A stretch of 64,000 bases of DNA from Arthrobacter sp. StoSoilB22 (GCF_019977315.1 NZ_AP024652.1:2046001-2110000), one strand, 5' to 3'. Positions 8,834-18,145 are shown, counted from the first letter of the stretch. Numbers and translations: made by a program. The notes: a model not told the origin generated them from the sequence alone.

Positions 8834-9547
8834 TTATGGGCGCTCCACGTGCTGGCCCTCGAACGGTCGTTCGGACTTCAGCGATGCACGCTGCGCGGAA
8901 AGAATGTGCACGTGCATGATCATGGATGCCGCCTCACTGTCGTGGTCACGCAACGCTTCGACGAGCTGACGATGGTGCTCGTAACTCCGCTGCAGGTCCC
9001 TTGGGGAGTAACGCAGGAACGTCCTGCGAGCCAGTGGGTTGTTGATCACTCCTGATGCGAGGTTTGTTAGTGTCTCGTTGCGGGCAGCTGCGACTACTGT
9101 CGCATGAAACTCAGCATTGAGCGCTGCAGCCCCAGATCGTCCAACGTCGCCCTCTTGGATCATTCGGGCGTACTGGTCGAGGTTTACCTCGAGCTTGTCT
9201 AACGTGTCGTCGTCAATTTTCTGGGCGGCGACAGAGGCGATGAATCCCTCCGTTGCCGCCCGAAGGCCGTAAATCTCGGTGATCTGCTCGCTAGTCCACT
9301 CCACCACCTGCGCTCCCCGATTGCGTTCCAACCGCACCAAGCCCTCGGCGGCCAGCTTATTTAGCGCCTCGCGCACGGGAGTGCGGCTTACGCCCATTGC
9401 CTCGGCCAGACTGCGTTCACGAACCCATTTTCCCGGGGGGAGTTCTCCCGAAGCGAGCCGATCTGACACGTCGAGATAGACGCGCTGGACGGCCGAGTCC
9501 ATGTTGATCATCGGTATCCTGTCATCTTCCTTTTTCTCACGAGCCAC
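8834..9547 (-). CDS. GntR-family transcriptional regulator, FCD (FadR C-terminal) subfamily
   Basis: 237 residues. The winged HTH (GELPPGKWVRERSLAEAMGV then SRTPVREALNKLAAEGLVRL) is canonical GntR. The FCD ligand domain follows, with the metal-site pattern D...H (NAEFHATVV), then HHRQLVEALRDHDSEAA. ATG 9547 is used; it may restart at MINMDSAV. It is divergent, across about 550 bp, from the dehydrogenase-PPOX-ProC-MHS genes, so I infer it controls them, probably responding to an amino or keto acid. Confidence 0.88.
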   Translation of the reverse strand: MAREKKEDDRIPMINMDSAVQRVYLDVSDRLASGELPPGKWVRERSLAEAMGVSRTPVREALNKLAAEGLVRLERNRGAQVVEWTSEQITEIYGLRAATEGFIASVAAQKIDDDTLDKLEVNLDQYARMIQEGDVGRSGAAALNAEFHATVVAAARNETLTNLASGVINNPLARRTFLRYSPRDLQRSYEHHRQLVEALRDHDSEAASMIMHVHILSAQRASLKSERPFEGQHVERP

Positions 9548-10095
9548 ATCCTGAGTATGGCATCTGCGTAAGACCCAACGAATTGCACCGACGGGAGCGT
9601 CGAGCGTAGGTCAAAGGTTCACTAGGACTGGGAGAAGGCCGACTGCCCGGGACTTGTGCACTATGTGACTTAGGCCACTCGATCGCGGCACGATGAGTAA
9701 ATAGTATGCCATCCAGACCTAAGGTGCAGAAGTGATCCGCCCGTGATTTCTCGCCGACCAGGCGATGGGTGCTGGATTTATTGAACCCTGAACGGTATCT
9801 GAAACCCCTTATATTGGACCGTTTTGCGCAAGATAGAGCTAGTAACACAGCGGAAATGAGAAGGAAACCTCGAAGACGCGCTGAGCCACTATGGTTGACT
9901 TCCAAGAAGTAGAGATCTGGGCCCTGAAGAGTTGGCTCTTCACAAATGGCATGCAATCTGTTTTCATCGTTAGACAGGACATTCCGTTCGGATCGGGGCG
10001 GTGCTGATCAATATGCGCACCGGGTGGCCCCTTTGAAGACACCTGCTTCCCCTCATATAACTGACAACATGCGCTACCCAGATAGGAACCGAATT
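9548..10095. other. long divergent promoter region between GntR regulator and dehydrogenase
   Basis: No convincing gene in about 550 bases. It must hold both divergent promoters and the GntR operators; I could not single out a palindrome with confidence. TAGGAACC before 10096 serves as a weak ribosome binding site. Confidence 0.45.
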
Positions 10096-11163
10096 ATGAC
10101 CAACGACGTCAAGCTGACGCTCGAAGAGGTGCACGCGACGACGACCGAGGTGCTGAAGGCTCAGGGCTTCAACGCAGCTCATGCCAATGCGATCGCGAAC
10201 ACCGTGACAGCTGCTGAACGAGACGAGTGTCGTCATCACGGTTTGTTCCGGTTGTCGTTCTACGTCAACGGGCTGCACTCCGGGATGGCCTCAGGAAACG
10301 CGCAGCCGGAACTGTCCCAGCTGGCACCCTCGGTGCTCCGGGTGGACGCCAAGTACACGTTCTCGAACCTCTCCATCGCCATGGGGTTGGAGCCACTCGC
10401 TAAGCTCGCGAAGGAGCAGGGAATCGCGGCCCTCTCCATCAACAATGCGCTGAGCGTCGTCGCGCTATGGCCGGAGGTCGAGCAATTGGCTGAGCAGGGG
10501 CTCGTAGGCTTCTCGTTCGTGGCGGCAGCACCTTACGTAGCGCCGGCTGGTGGGTCCCGGCCGTTGTTCGGCACCAACCCGATGGCGTTCGCGTGGCCTC
10601 GTAAGGATCGTCCGCCGCTCGCTTTTGACCAGGCATCGAGTGAGATGGCGCGCGGGGAGGTTCAGCTGCGCCTCCGGGACGGGCGTCTGCTGCCCGAAGG
10701 CGCAGCGATCGGACCCGACGGGCAGCCCACCCGCGATCCCGCAATGGCATTGGTCGGCGCCCAGTTGCCGTTTGGAGGAGCGAAAGGCTCGAACATCGCC
10801 CTCATGATCGAACTGCTCACCGGGCCCTTGCTCGGCGACCTCCTGAGCTTCGAGGCCGGCGAACGAGACACCGCGAACACGGGAGCACCGTGCGGCGGGC
10901 AGTTGATCATCGCGATGGACCCCGCCCGATTCAACCCGACCGGTGACCCGGATGCCCACCTCGCACACGGCGAAAAGCTGTTCGAGAAAATCCTTGAACA
11001 AGAGGGCACACGCCTGCCCTCAGACCGCCGGTACGAGGCTCGCGGACGGACACCTTCCGAAGGGGTAACCATCCCCCGGTCCCTTTTTGAATCCCTGGAA
11101 AGTCTGCGCCAGGGGCACCGGCCCGAACGTCACGACTATGAGGGCGACCAGGTCCTCGTATGA
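10096..11163 (+). CDS. Ldh/malate-dehydrogenase-2 family oxidoreductase (likely delta1-pyrroline/piperideine-2-carboxylate reductase)
   Basis: 355 residues from ATG 10096. Family marks: TLEEVHATTTEVLKAQGF, ECRHHGLFRLSFYV with the catalytic-region His, RPLFGTNPMAFAWPR and GGAKGSNIALMIELLTGPL. Members use NAD(P)H to reduce 2-oxo acids or cyclic 2-imino acids (DpkA/Pyr2C reductase), ureidoglycolate or sulfolactate. Here the proC gene and an amino-acid-type MHS transporter follow, so a cyclic imino acid (proline, hydroxyproline or pipecolate route) is the best guess. Its stop overlaps a possible ATG at 11160. The long in-frame extension back to 9946 is not supported. Confidence 0.82.
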   Translation: MTNDVKLTLEEVHATTTEVLKAQGFNAAHANAIANTVTAAERDECRHHGLFRLSFYVNGLHSGMASGNAQPELSQLAPSVLRVDAKYTFSNLSIAMGLEPLAKLAKEQGIAALSINNALSVVALWPEVEQLAEQGLVGFSFVAAAPYVAPAGGSRPLFGTNPMAFAWPRKDRPPLAFDQASSEMARGEVQLRLRDGRLLPEGAAIGPDGQPTRDPAMALVGAQLPFGGAKGSNIALMIELLTGPLLGDLLSFEAGERDTANTGAPCGGQLIIAMDPARFNPTGDPDAHLAHGEKLFEKILEQEGTRLPSDRRYEARGRTPSEGVTIPRSLFESLESLRQGHRPERHDYEGDQVLV

Positions 11164-11222
11164 GCTTGCCCCGGCCCGCGACCGCGGAGGATGTAATCGA
11201 TACGAAACAAGGAGCCACTTTG

Positions 11223-11864
11223 GTGACCGACTACAAACCCACTGAACGAACTCGGATCCGACGCAGGCCCGAGCGCGGATCCTACGACCGCGACCTGGTC
11301 TACCGCATCATCGATGAGGCGCTGCTCTGCCATGTGGCCTTCGTCCTCGACGGTGAACCCCATGTGCTGCCTACAACGGTCACCCGGATCGCTAACGACA
11401 TCTACATCCACGGCAGCAACAAGAACGGCCTGCTCACCGCCCTCGCACAGGGAGCGACGGCATCGATCGCCATCACCCACACAGACGGAGTCGTCGTAGG
11501 CCGGTCCGGATTCGGCTGCAGCCTCGAATACCGGTCAGTTGTCGCCTTCGGCACGGCAACCCTGGTCCCGCCGGAGGACAAGGAACGGATCATGAACGAG
11601 GTCCTGCAGGACATCATCCCCGGTTTCGGCGGCCGGCGCCTCAAGCCCTCAGAACTGGCCACAACACAGATCCTTAAGTTTCCCCTGGACGAGGTCTCGG
11701 CCAAAGTCCGCAACCACGGCAATTCCGACGTTCAGGGCGACTACGAGCTGGATCTATGGGCAGGGGTCATCCCCCTGTCAATTGTCGCCGGCGAGCCGGT
11801 CAGCGACCAAAAACTCAAAACGGGCATCCCCGTGCCGGAGTACGCACAGACCTATCACCGCTAG
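11223..11864 (+). CDS. pyridoxamine 5'-phosphate oxidase-fold (PPOX/NimA-type) protein
   Basis: 213 residues from GTG 11223 with AAGGAG nine bases before. The in-frame ATG at 11160 would add 21 residues that do not look like the family. RRRPERGSYDRDLVYRIIDE, then CHVAFVLDGEPHVLPT, IYIHGSNKNGLLTAL and FGCSLEYRSVVAFGTATLV are the split-barrel flavin-binding fold of the NimA group. Members bind FMN, F420 or heme; the substrate is unknown. Same operon direction as the dehydrogenase and proC. Confidence 0.8.
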   Translation: MTDYKPTERTRIRRRPERGSYDRDLVYRIIDEALLCHVAFVLDGEPHVLPTTVTRIANDIYIHGSNKNGLLTALAQGATASIAITHTDGVVVGRSGFGCSLEYRSVVAFGTATLVPPEDKERIMNEVLQDIIPGFGGRRLKPSELATTQILKFPLDEVSAKVRNHGNSDVQGDYELDLWAGVIPLSIVAGEPVSDQKLKTGIPVPEYAQTYHR

Positions 11865-12077
11865 GCCCGCGACGGACAGGGGACGGGCACACTCCGCCCG
11901 CCCCCTGTCCGCCACCCGCGTACGAAATCCGGCAGCCGCGCCCCTGACCGAACACGGCTGACATTAGCTGGCCCTAATCAATTTCCGCCAGCCTCGAGAC
12001 CCCATCGAACAGTACCCCCGCATACGCCAGCGACCTTTCCCCAAGACAAGAGTTTCAAGCGAAGAAAGAAAAATGTC

Positions 12078-12926
12078 ATGACCAGGAACCATCTCGAAGA
12101 CCTGCCACCTCTTGCCTTCATTGGAGCGGGCGCCATGGGCGGGGCAATCGTCCGGGGTCTGCTTAACGCCGACGCGAAACTCGGAGTAAGAATCCGCATC
12201 ACCGGGGAATGGAGCACCCAGATGCAGGAACTCGTGGACTTGTACGGAGTCGAAGGCTTCGATTCCTCCACCGATCCGGAAGCCAACATCAAAGCCGTCA
12301 AGGACGCAGGAATCGTCGTCCTTGCCCTCAAACCCGGCATCATTCCGGACGTCCTCAAGGAGATTTCTGAATACGTCGAAGACGGAGCCGTCATCATCAG
12401 CATCGCCGCAGGTGTCACAATCGCCACCATCGAGTCAATGCTGCCGGACACCGTTTCGGTCATCCGCGTCATGCCCAACACTCCCGCTCTGGTTGGCAAA
12501 GGTGTCTCGGGCATCAGCCCTGGCAGCCGGGGAACGATTGCCGAGGTTGACCTCGCCGAAACGCTGTTCCAGACGGTGGGCTCCGTGCTCACCGTCCCGG
12601 AAAGTCAGATCGACGAGGTCACGAGCATCTCCGGCTCCGGACCCGCATACGTCTTCTACCTCATCGAACAGCTCACAGCCGTCGCGGAACATAAAGGCTT
12701 CACACCTGAACAAGCGGCACTGCTGGTCAACGGAACCTTCCGCGGCGCCTCCGAACTACTCGCCGGATCGGATAAATCCCCCCAGGAACTGCGCCGGCTG
12801 GTCACCAGCCCCAACGGAACGACAGCTGCAGCCATCAGTGTTCTTGAACAGGGCGGCATCGGCGCACTCTTCGAGAAAGCCACAGACTCCGCCGTCCGCC
12901 GAGCCAAGGAGCTGGCCAGCCGATAA
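12078..12926 (+). CDS. proC: pyrroline-5-carboxylate reductase
   Basis: 282 residues, usual length 265-280. Rossmann P-loop LAFIGAGAMGGAIVRGL (residues ~12-28), VLALKPGIIPDVL, VIRVMPNTPALVGKGVSGI, the ProC dimer domain SISGSGPAYVFYLIEQL and the signature LRRLVTSPNGTTAAAI. It reduces P5C to L-proline with NAD(P)H. As this is in a catabolic-looking locus next to a Ldh-family imine reductase and an FCD regulator, it may be a paralogue serving a side route rather than the housekeeping copy. About 210 bp separates it from the PPOX gene. Confidence 0.93.
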   Translation: MTRNHLEDLPPLAFIGAGAMGGAIVRGLLNADAKLGVRIRITGEWSTQMQELVDLYGVEGFDSSTDPEANIKAVKDAGIVVLALKPGIIPDVLKEISEYVEDGAVIISIAAGVTIATIESMLPDTVSVIRVMPNTPALVGKGVSGISPGSRGTIAEVDLAETLFQTVGSVLTVPESQIDEVTSISGSGPAYVFYLIEQLTAVAEHKGFTPEQAALLVNGTFRGASELLAGSDKSPQELRRLVTSPNGTTAAAISVLEQGGIGALFEKATDSAVRRAKELASR

Positions 12927-13217
12927 AGATTAATAACTATTGAACCAACCCCTGGTCCCCCCCGAGGGTTACAACGTAGACATCGTGTGCATCACCCGGC
13001 GACCGCCGTGACGAGGGACAGGCCAACGAACAGGGACCGGCACAACTTTGCGAAGCCCTAACGTGGCGGCTCAGCAGAACCCGTTGACCTGGGCAGGAGC
13101 ACATAAGAATGCCACCCACAAAAAACCAAAAAACAAGAGGATAGGGCGCGGGTCTTCAATGCAGCAGACAGCACGCCATACCTACCCATCGACCCCAGCC
13201 AGTGAGGCCCAAAGGCT

Positions 13218-14609
13218 ATGACCGTTAGTAATTCAAAATCCACTCCAGATACAGCAAACGCGCTGCGAGCACCTGCTCCATCTCGCGTCACCGCTCGTCG
13301 TGTTCTGCTGGGCAGTCTCAGCGGCAGTGCGATCGAGTGGTTCGACTTCTTCCTGTACGCGACTGCGGCAGCACTCATCTTCGACAAGCAGTTCTTTCCA
13401 ACAAATGATCCGGCGCTGTCGCTCATGCTGTCCTACGTGACGGTGTCGCTCACGTTCTTCATTCGACCTTTCGGTGGCGTCCTGTTCGCACACATCGGCG
13501 ATCGGGTCGGGCGGAAAAAGACCCTCGTCATCACGCTGTCCTTAATGGGCGGAGCAACTGTAGTCATCGGACTGCTGCCGACCTACGGCCAGGTCGGAGT
13601 CCTGGCTCCGATTCTCCTGCTCGCCTGCCGCGTCATTCAGGGTCTGGCCATCGGCGGTGAATGGGGCGGTGCTCTGCTGCTCGCCTTCGAGAACGCTCCC
13701 GCGCGCCGGCGAGGGTTCTACGGGTCCGTGCCACAGTCCGGGGCCACGATCGGGATGCTCCTCGCGACCGCCGCCTTCGCCGTGGTGAGCCAGCTGCCGA
13801 TGGGTGCCTTCGAAGCATGGGGATGGCGGTTGCCGTTCATCGCCAGCATCGTGCTCGTCTTCGTCGGACTCTGGATCCGCAATGGCCTGGGGGAAACGCC
13901 GGCGTTCCAGGATGCTAAGAAGGCCGGCGACGTCGCGAAGCTGCCCATCGCGGAAGTGCTTCGTGACCACTGGCGTTCGGTGCTCGTCGCGATCGGCGGG
14001 AAAGCGTTCGAAGTCGCGCCCTTCTACATCTTCGCCACCTTCGTCGTGAGCTATGCCACGGGCACCCTTGACTTCTCCCGTTCCACCGTCCTCAACGCCA
14101 TTACCGCCGGCGCCTTCGTCAGCACCTTCGCGATCCTGCTGTCGGGTGCTCTCTCCGATCGTTTCGGACGTCGACGGACGTTTCTCTTCGGCGTGATAGC
14201 CACCGGCGCCTTTATGGTTCCATTCTTCCTGCTTCTGGACATCGGGATGGACTGGGCTGTGTACGTCGCCGTCATCATCGGGCTCGGAGTGGTTTGGCCG
14301 CCAGTGACTGCGACGTTCGGCACCTTCTTGTCCGAACTCTTCCCCACTCGAGTCCGTTACACAGGCATCAGCCTTTCCTCTCAGGTCGGTAGTGCACTTG
14401 CGGGCGGTACGGCGCCGCTGATCGCCACGTGGATGCTGTCAGCATTCGGCGGGTCGTGGACTCCTATCGCGGCCTACCTCGTCGGCCTGGCCCTGATCTC
14501 GATCGTCTCCGCGCTGATCGCTCCATCTGTGACCCGGCGTGAGACACGACGTCTCACTCATCGTGTCGCCGGGGACCGTTCCACCGACGCCACCGGGACC
14601 CGGGCGTAG
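13218..14609 (+). CDS. MHS-family MFS transporter (metabolite:H+ symporter)
   Basis: 463 residues, 12 hydrophobic segments. MHS marks: GSAIEWFDFFLYATAAALIF in TM1, FFIRPFGGVLFAHIGDRVGR between TM2 and TM3, RVIQGLAIGGEWGGALLLAF, and LSELFPTRVRYTGISLSSQV. Relatives import proline/betaine, alpha-ketoglutarate, citrate or shikimate. Context (proC, imine reductase) suggests an imino or amino acid. About 290 bp separate it from proC; no strong terminator is seen, so it may have its own promoter. Confidence 0.9.
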   Translation: MTVSNSKSTPDTANALRAPAPSRVTARRVLLGSLSGSAIEWFDFFLYATAAALIFDKQFFPTNDPALSLMLSYVTVSLTFFIRPFGGVLFAHIGDRVGRKKTLVITLSLMGGATVVIGLLPTYGQVGVLAPILLLACRVIQGLAIGGEWGGALLLAFENAPARRRGFYGSVPQSGATIGMLLATAAFAVVSQLPMGAFEAWGWRLPFIASIVLVFVGLWIRNGLGETPAFQDAKKAGDVAKLPIAEVLRDHWRSVLVAIGGKAFEVAPFYIFATFVVSYATGTLDFSRSTVLNAITAGAFVSTFAILLSGALSDRFGRRRTFLFGVIATGAFMVPFFLLLDIGMDWAVYVAVIIGLGVVWPPVTATFGTFLSELFPTRVRYTGISLSSQVGSALAGGTAPLIATWMLSAFGGSWTPIAAYLVGLALISIVSALIAPSVTRRETRRLTHRVAGDRSTDATGTRA

Positions 14610-14646
14610 CCCCAACGTGCTTCATCTAAATAAGGGAAACACTCAA

Positions 14647-14718
14647 ATGGCTGACAACATCGTCTTCGTGGCCGGCTATACCTGGGTCGTCCAGGCTCAG
14701 AAGCACTTCGCCGGATAG
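14647..14718 (+). CDS. very short reading frame, possible truncated gene
   Basis: ATG 14647 with AAGGGAAA upstream gives a 23-residue peptide (MADNIVFVAGYTWV...FAG) ending directly before a hairpin. The start resembles the first strand of small alpha/beta proteins, so it may be what is left of a longer gene. Confidence 0.25.
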   Translation: MADNIVFVAGYTWVVQAQKHFAG

Positions 14719-14731
14719 CAAATGATACACC

Positions 14732-14766
14732 GGGTGTGGGCCAGGCAAGATTGCCGGCCCACACCC
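14732..14766 (+). terminator. strong hairpin between the MHS and CynX-type genes
   Basis: GGGTGTGGGCC (14732-14742) pairs with GGCCCACACCC (14756-14766), loop 13 bases. There is no U-tract, but stem length and position between two co-directional genes fit a transcript end. Confidence 0.5.
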
Positions 14767-14881
14767 TTGCTCTCGACCAGGGCACGCGCGGGAGTCCGAT
14801 CCAAGGGGCGTGCCACAATGAAGTCGACCGCGATTACAGGCGAAAGCGTGGATACACAATCTGGAAGCAGGAGCAGGGCGC

Positions 14882-16078
14882 ATGCCGGTGGCTGAACGGG
14901 TAGTAACAATACGCAGGGCACGGGTTGGTGCCGCATTCCTCGGCATCCTGCTCATCGCTGTGAACCTGCGGGTCGCTTTTGTGATCGTGGGTCCGGTGCT
15001 CTCCGATATCGGTGCAGAATTCGCCTGGTCCGGCAGCACCGCAGGCCTGCTGACCGGGCTGCCGTTGATTTCTTTCGCCGTCTTCTCCCCTGTCGCCCCG
15101 GCCCTGGCACGCCGGATGGGTCTGGACCGGGCGCTGGGGGTATCGCTGTTGCTGCTTTCGGCAGGAATCATCGGCCGATCCACTGGGGTGGAAGCGGCGG
15201 TTTGGACCGGTACCGTGTTGATCGGTACTGGCATCGCCTTCCTGAATGTATTGCTGCCCTCGCTGGTGAAGAGGGACGTCCCTGCGCGTGTCAGCCAGGT
15301 GACCGGAATTTACACTGCCGTCCAAGGTGCCGTCGCCGCGTCCGGTGCCGCCGTCGTCGTTCCTATTGCCCAGGCCGGCACGTACGGGTGGCGGTTGGCA
15401 CTGGGGATTTGGGCAGGGTTGGCGTTGATCGCCCTGGCCATTCTGTTCCCGAAGCTGTTGTCCCCGAGGCCGATCGCGGCGAAGGTCCAAGGCCAGACCA
15501 TTGAGCTTCGCTCCCCGTGGAGGTCAGCGCTGGGCTGGCAGGTCGCGCTCTTCATGGGGCTGCAGTCGCTGGGGTTCTATGTCATGGTCGCCTGGCTTCC
15601 CAGCATCGAGCATGAACAGGGGATTTCTGCGGCCACCTCCGGCCTGCACACCTCGGTGTTCCTGCTGGTTGGCGTGCTGGCAAGCCTTGCCGCAGGGGCG
15701 GTGCTGCACCATACGTCCGATCAGCGTCCGATCGCCGTTGGCAGCAGCCTGCTCGCGTTCTGCGCGTATGCCGGGCTCTGCCTCGCACCGCAACTCACAC
15801 TTCTGTGGGTGGTGGTCGGAGCCTTGGGCAGCGGGAGTCTCATTGTGATTGCGCTGTCACTATTCAGCCTTCGGACGGGGAACCACCACCAGGCCGCCTC
15901 GCTTTCGGGAATGGCCCAATCCGTGGGCTACGCGATCGCCGCCGCCGGGCCGGTGGCATTCGGTGCCCTCCGCGATCTCAGCGGCAACTGGACACTCCCG
16001 CTATCCGTCACCGCCATGCTAATGCTCGTTCTGTGCGTCGTGGCCGTACTTTGCGGGAGGAACCGTATCATCAGGTGA
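14882..16078 (+). CDS. CynX/NimT-family MFS transporter
   Basis: 398 residues with 12 membrane segments. FLGILLIAVNLRVAFVIVGP in TM1, AGLLTGLPLISFAVFSPVAP in TM2, GTGIAFLNVLLPSLVKRDVP and GIYTAVQGAVAASGAAVVVP are typical of the CynX (cyanate) / NimT (2-nitroimidazole) group, in which R at the end of TM1 (NLR) is conserved. Substrates vary and cannot be read off. Start ATG 14882 follows GGAGCAGGGCGC. Confidence 0.85.
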   Translation: MPVAERVVTIRRARVGAAFLGILLIAVNLRVAFVIVGPVLSDIGAEFAWSGSTAGLLTGLPLISFAVFSPVAPALARRMGLDRALGVSLLLLSAGIIGRSTGVEAAVWTGTVLIGTGIAFLNVLLPSLVKRDVPARVSQVTGIYTAVQGAVAASGAAVVVPIAQAGTYGWRLALGIWAGLALIALAILFPKLLSPRPIAAKVQGQTIELRSPWRSALGWQVALFMGLQSLGFYVMVAWLPSIEHEQGISAATSGLHTSVFLLVGVLASLAAGAVLHHTSDQRPIAVGSSLLAFCAYAGLCLAPQLTLLWVVVGALGSGSLIVIALSLFSLRTGNHHQAASLSGMAQSVGYAIAAAGPVAFGALRDLSGNWTLPLSVTAMLMLVLCVVAVLCGRNRIIR

Positions 16079-16262
16079 GTTTGGCCGTTTAGGTGTGCAA
16101 CAGATCCCCCTGCAGGAGTTATTGAGTCCGACCCGCAGGCATCCGCTCCGGGAGAGAGCCGCAATGAGGGCGGCACCTTCTGAACAACTAAAACCAGGAC
16201 GCAAAAGGGGGCGGTGTCAGTGAACACGGTCCTCCAATCAAGAGAAAAGGATTTCTACTCAA

Positions 16263-16988
16263 ATGAACGAAGATGCACAGCCCATCGGCCAGCCTGTGCC
16301 CGGCTGGACCACTCGTCCGGTACCCGCGCGGGTCACGCTCGAAGGAAGATTCTGCCGCGTGGAGCCGCTCAGTGCTGACCACCACGCGGACGACCTGTAC
16401 GCGGCCTACACTCTTGATGCTGATGGCAAGGACTGGACCTACATGCCCGCCGGACCGTTCGCTAACCGAGAGGACTACAAAAACTATGTAGTGACCATGA
16501 CGCAAGCGGACGATCCGATGCACTTTGCAGTTGTCGACCCCAACACCGACAAGGCGGTGGGGTCGCTTGCGCTGATGCGTCAGGATCCAACCAACGGCGT
16601 CGTCGAAGTTGGTTACGTAGCATTTTCGCCGCGGCTCAAGCAGACCCCACTGTCCACCGAGGCACAATTTCTGTTGATGTCCTACGTGTTCGAGGGGCTC
16701 GGCTATCGACGCTATGAATGGAAATGTGACAGTCTCAACGCCCCTTCGCGACGCGCAGCACAACGACTCGGCTTCACCTTCGAGGGCATTTTTCGGCAGG
16801 CTGTTGTGTACAAAGGGCGCAGCCGGGATACTGCCTGGTATTCCATCATCGACTCCGAATGGCCCCAGCTCGGCAAGGCATTCCGGGACTGGCTCGAACC
16901 CGGCAATTTCGACGCCGACGGCCGTCAAAGGCGCTCCCTGTCAGACATGCGCTCCCCCAGGGAGATCAGTACAGGCAGTCGTGAATAA
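16263..16988 (+). CDS. GNAT-family N-acetyltransferase (RimJ/RimL-like)
   Basis: 241 residues. LEGRFCRVEPLSADHHADDL opens the fold. The acetyl-CoA part is VVEVGYVAFSPRLKQTPLST followed by YEWKCDSLNAPSRRAAQRLG and FEGIFRQAVVYKGRSRDTAW, as in RimL-type enzymes. The usual Q/RxxGxG/A loop is replaced by LKQTPLST, as in many long RimL homologues. The substrate is unknown (amino-acid or peptide N-terminus likely). Stands alone; ribosome site AGAGAAAAGG is about 15 bases off. Confidence 0.85.
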   Translation: MNEDAQPIGQPVPGWTTRPVPARVTLEGRFCRVEPLSADHHADDLYAAYTLDADGKDWTYMPAGPFANREDYKNYVVTMTQADDPMHFAVVDPNTDKAVGSLALMRQDPTNGVVEVGYVAFSPRLKQTPLSTEAQFLLMSYVFEGLGYRRYEWKCDSLNAPSRRAAQRLGFTFEGIFRQAVVYKGRSRDTAWYSIIDSEWPQLGKAFRDWLEPGNFDADGRQRRSLSDMRSPREISTGSRE

Positions 16989-17700
16989 CGCTGCGCGCCT
17001 CAGGTGAGGGCCTAAAGCGCCTTTGCGGACAGCGGGGCAATAAGCTCTTGAAACAAAACTTGACAGATTGGGCGCATCAGCGCGACATATGATCCGATAT
17101 CGGCGTTAGAGTGGGACGAGTAGAAGTCGATGAGAGAACTCGTCTCGATCTGCTTTCGTAAGTTTCCGCAGGTCAGAGCCATGTTTCGACGACCAAGTGC
17201 CGATCATCCGTAGCGGGCGACTGTGCGCCACGGCGCGGCGTAGCGACTTAATCTCTCATTAGATGAGAGTTTTTTGCGTGAGTGCCAGTCACTGCTTTCC
17301 TTCAGACCTTTAGCCTGTGGTCATCAAAGGGGCGCCGGAGCTCGGCCCGGCTGGGCGGACGCATGTGGAGCCGCGATTACGGGTTATGTATCGAGCGGGT
17401 CCATCTGATTGCGCGTCCAACTCGTAGTTGACTCGAGTAGAGCAGCGGCTTGCGGTTGTACTGATGAGAGGATTCCATGAGGATCCGCTAGACCTAAAGC
17501 AATGCGCAACCGAAGCTGGGTACCAGCGGGCCGAAGGACCAACAGTCAGACTCCCTTGGCTGTCCTCGTCCCAGGAATTGGCGTTACAACAATCCTGTCT
17601 TTGCAGCTGACGATCTAGGGGTGGAAGGAGATCTCAGTGACGACCTTCCTCCACCCCTGCGATCTAAGCCAGCGGTAGACTTCTACCGTGCGGCCTACAT
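16989..17700. other. gene-poor stretch with a terminator, before repeat copy A
   Basis: About 700 bases with only short frames of uncertain meaning (for example 17428-17610). The one clear signal is the terminator at 17253. Some blocks after 17500 read through without stops but match nothing I recognise; probably decayed sequence. Confidence 0.4.
17253..17275 (+). terminator. rho-independent terminator
   Basis: CTCTCAT (17253-17259), loop TAG, ATGAGAG (17263-17269), then six T. No intact gene lies upstream on this strand closer than the GNAT gene, 265 bp away, so it may mark the end of a lost gene or small RNA. Confidence 0.65.
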
Positions 17701-17701
17701 T

Positions 17702-17838
17702 AGAGTGTGGACAATGTCCACACTCTCCACCCTGGACTGGCTCGTACACCTACCGGTCTGGCCCGGATTCCGCATGTTTCCGCCACTTCCTCGCGATTTC
17801 AGGGCCTGGAATCCCGTTCGAGTCCCACCTCGGGCACA
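17702..17838 (+). repeat. repeat copy A: palindrome, CGGAA/GGGCCAG motifs, tRNA-3'-end-like core
   Basis: It opens with a perfect 25-bp palindrome (17702-17726, arms AGAGTGTGGACA). TGGCCCGGATTCCGCATGTT and the TCC of TTTCCG follow in the 17760s to 17780s, and it closes with CGTTCGAGTCCCACCTCGGG plus CAC (17815-17837), which looks like the T-arm and acceptor end of a tRNA. Copies B (45763) and C (21941) are its relatives; A and B share the whole layout including the final 23 bases. On the complementary strand the spaced CGGAA..GGGCCAG units resemble the multiple transposase sites at ends of IS21-family elements. Confidence 0.7.
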
Positions 17839-17840
17839 GC

Positions 17841-17866
17841 AAACCCCCTCGTCAGAGGGGGTTTTT
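17841..17866 (+). terminator. rho-independent terminator after the tRNA-like core of repeat A
   Basis: AACCCCCT (17842-17849) pairs with AGGGGGTT (17856-17863), loop CGTCAG, with TTTTT at the end. This is where a terminator stands behind a real tRNA gene, which supports the core being the relic of a tRNA 3' end. Confidence 0.8.
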
Positions 17867-18145
17867 GCTTTAATGTGTGTACATTCTGTACGGTCAGGTC
17901 CCTCTGACACGGGCCGCGGGGTGTGCCTGGCGCCGCGGGTCGCCTGTTTTCTTGTGGGGGAGCGGGGTCATGGTCGTGGCTGGTGGACCCTGCGCGTGCG
18001 GGGTGGAAAGATCATTTGACCTCCTTTCTTAGGTGTTCCATTGGCGGTCGTTGGCCTCTCGCTATATGAGTGACCCCGTAGATCGGATCGGACGGGGCGG
18101 AGACCGTGCCGCGCCGCAATTTCAATCGGGCAGAACGGCCTTCCG

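Noticed and set aside
17060-17098. TTGACA ... TATGAT promoter
   Set aside because: Spacer of 22 bases is too long and no gene follows.
17815-17837. tRNA gene at repeat A (and the same at 45872-45894)
   Set aside because: Only the T-arm and acceptor-like 3' part is present; no D-arm, anticodon arm or pairing 5' acceptor strand found upstream.
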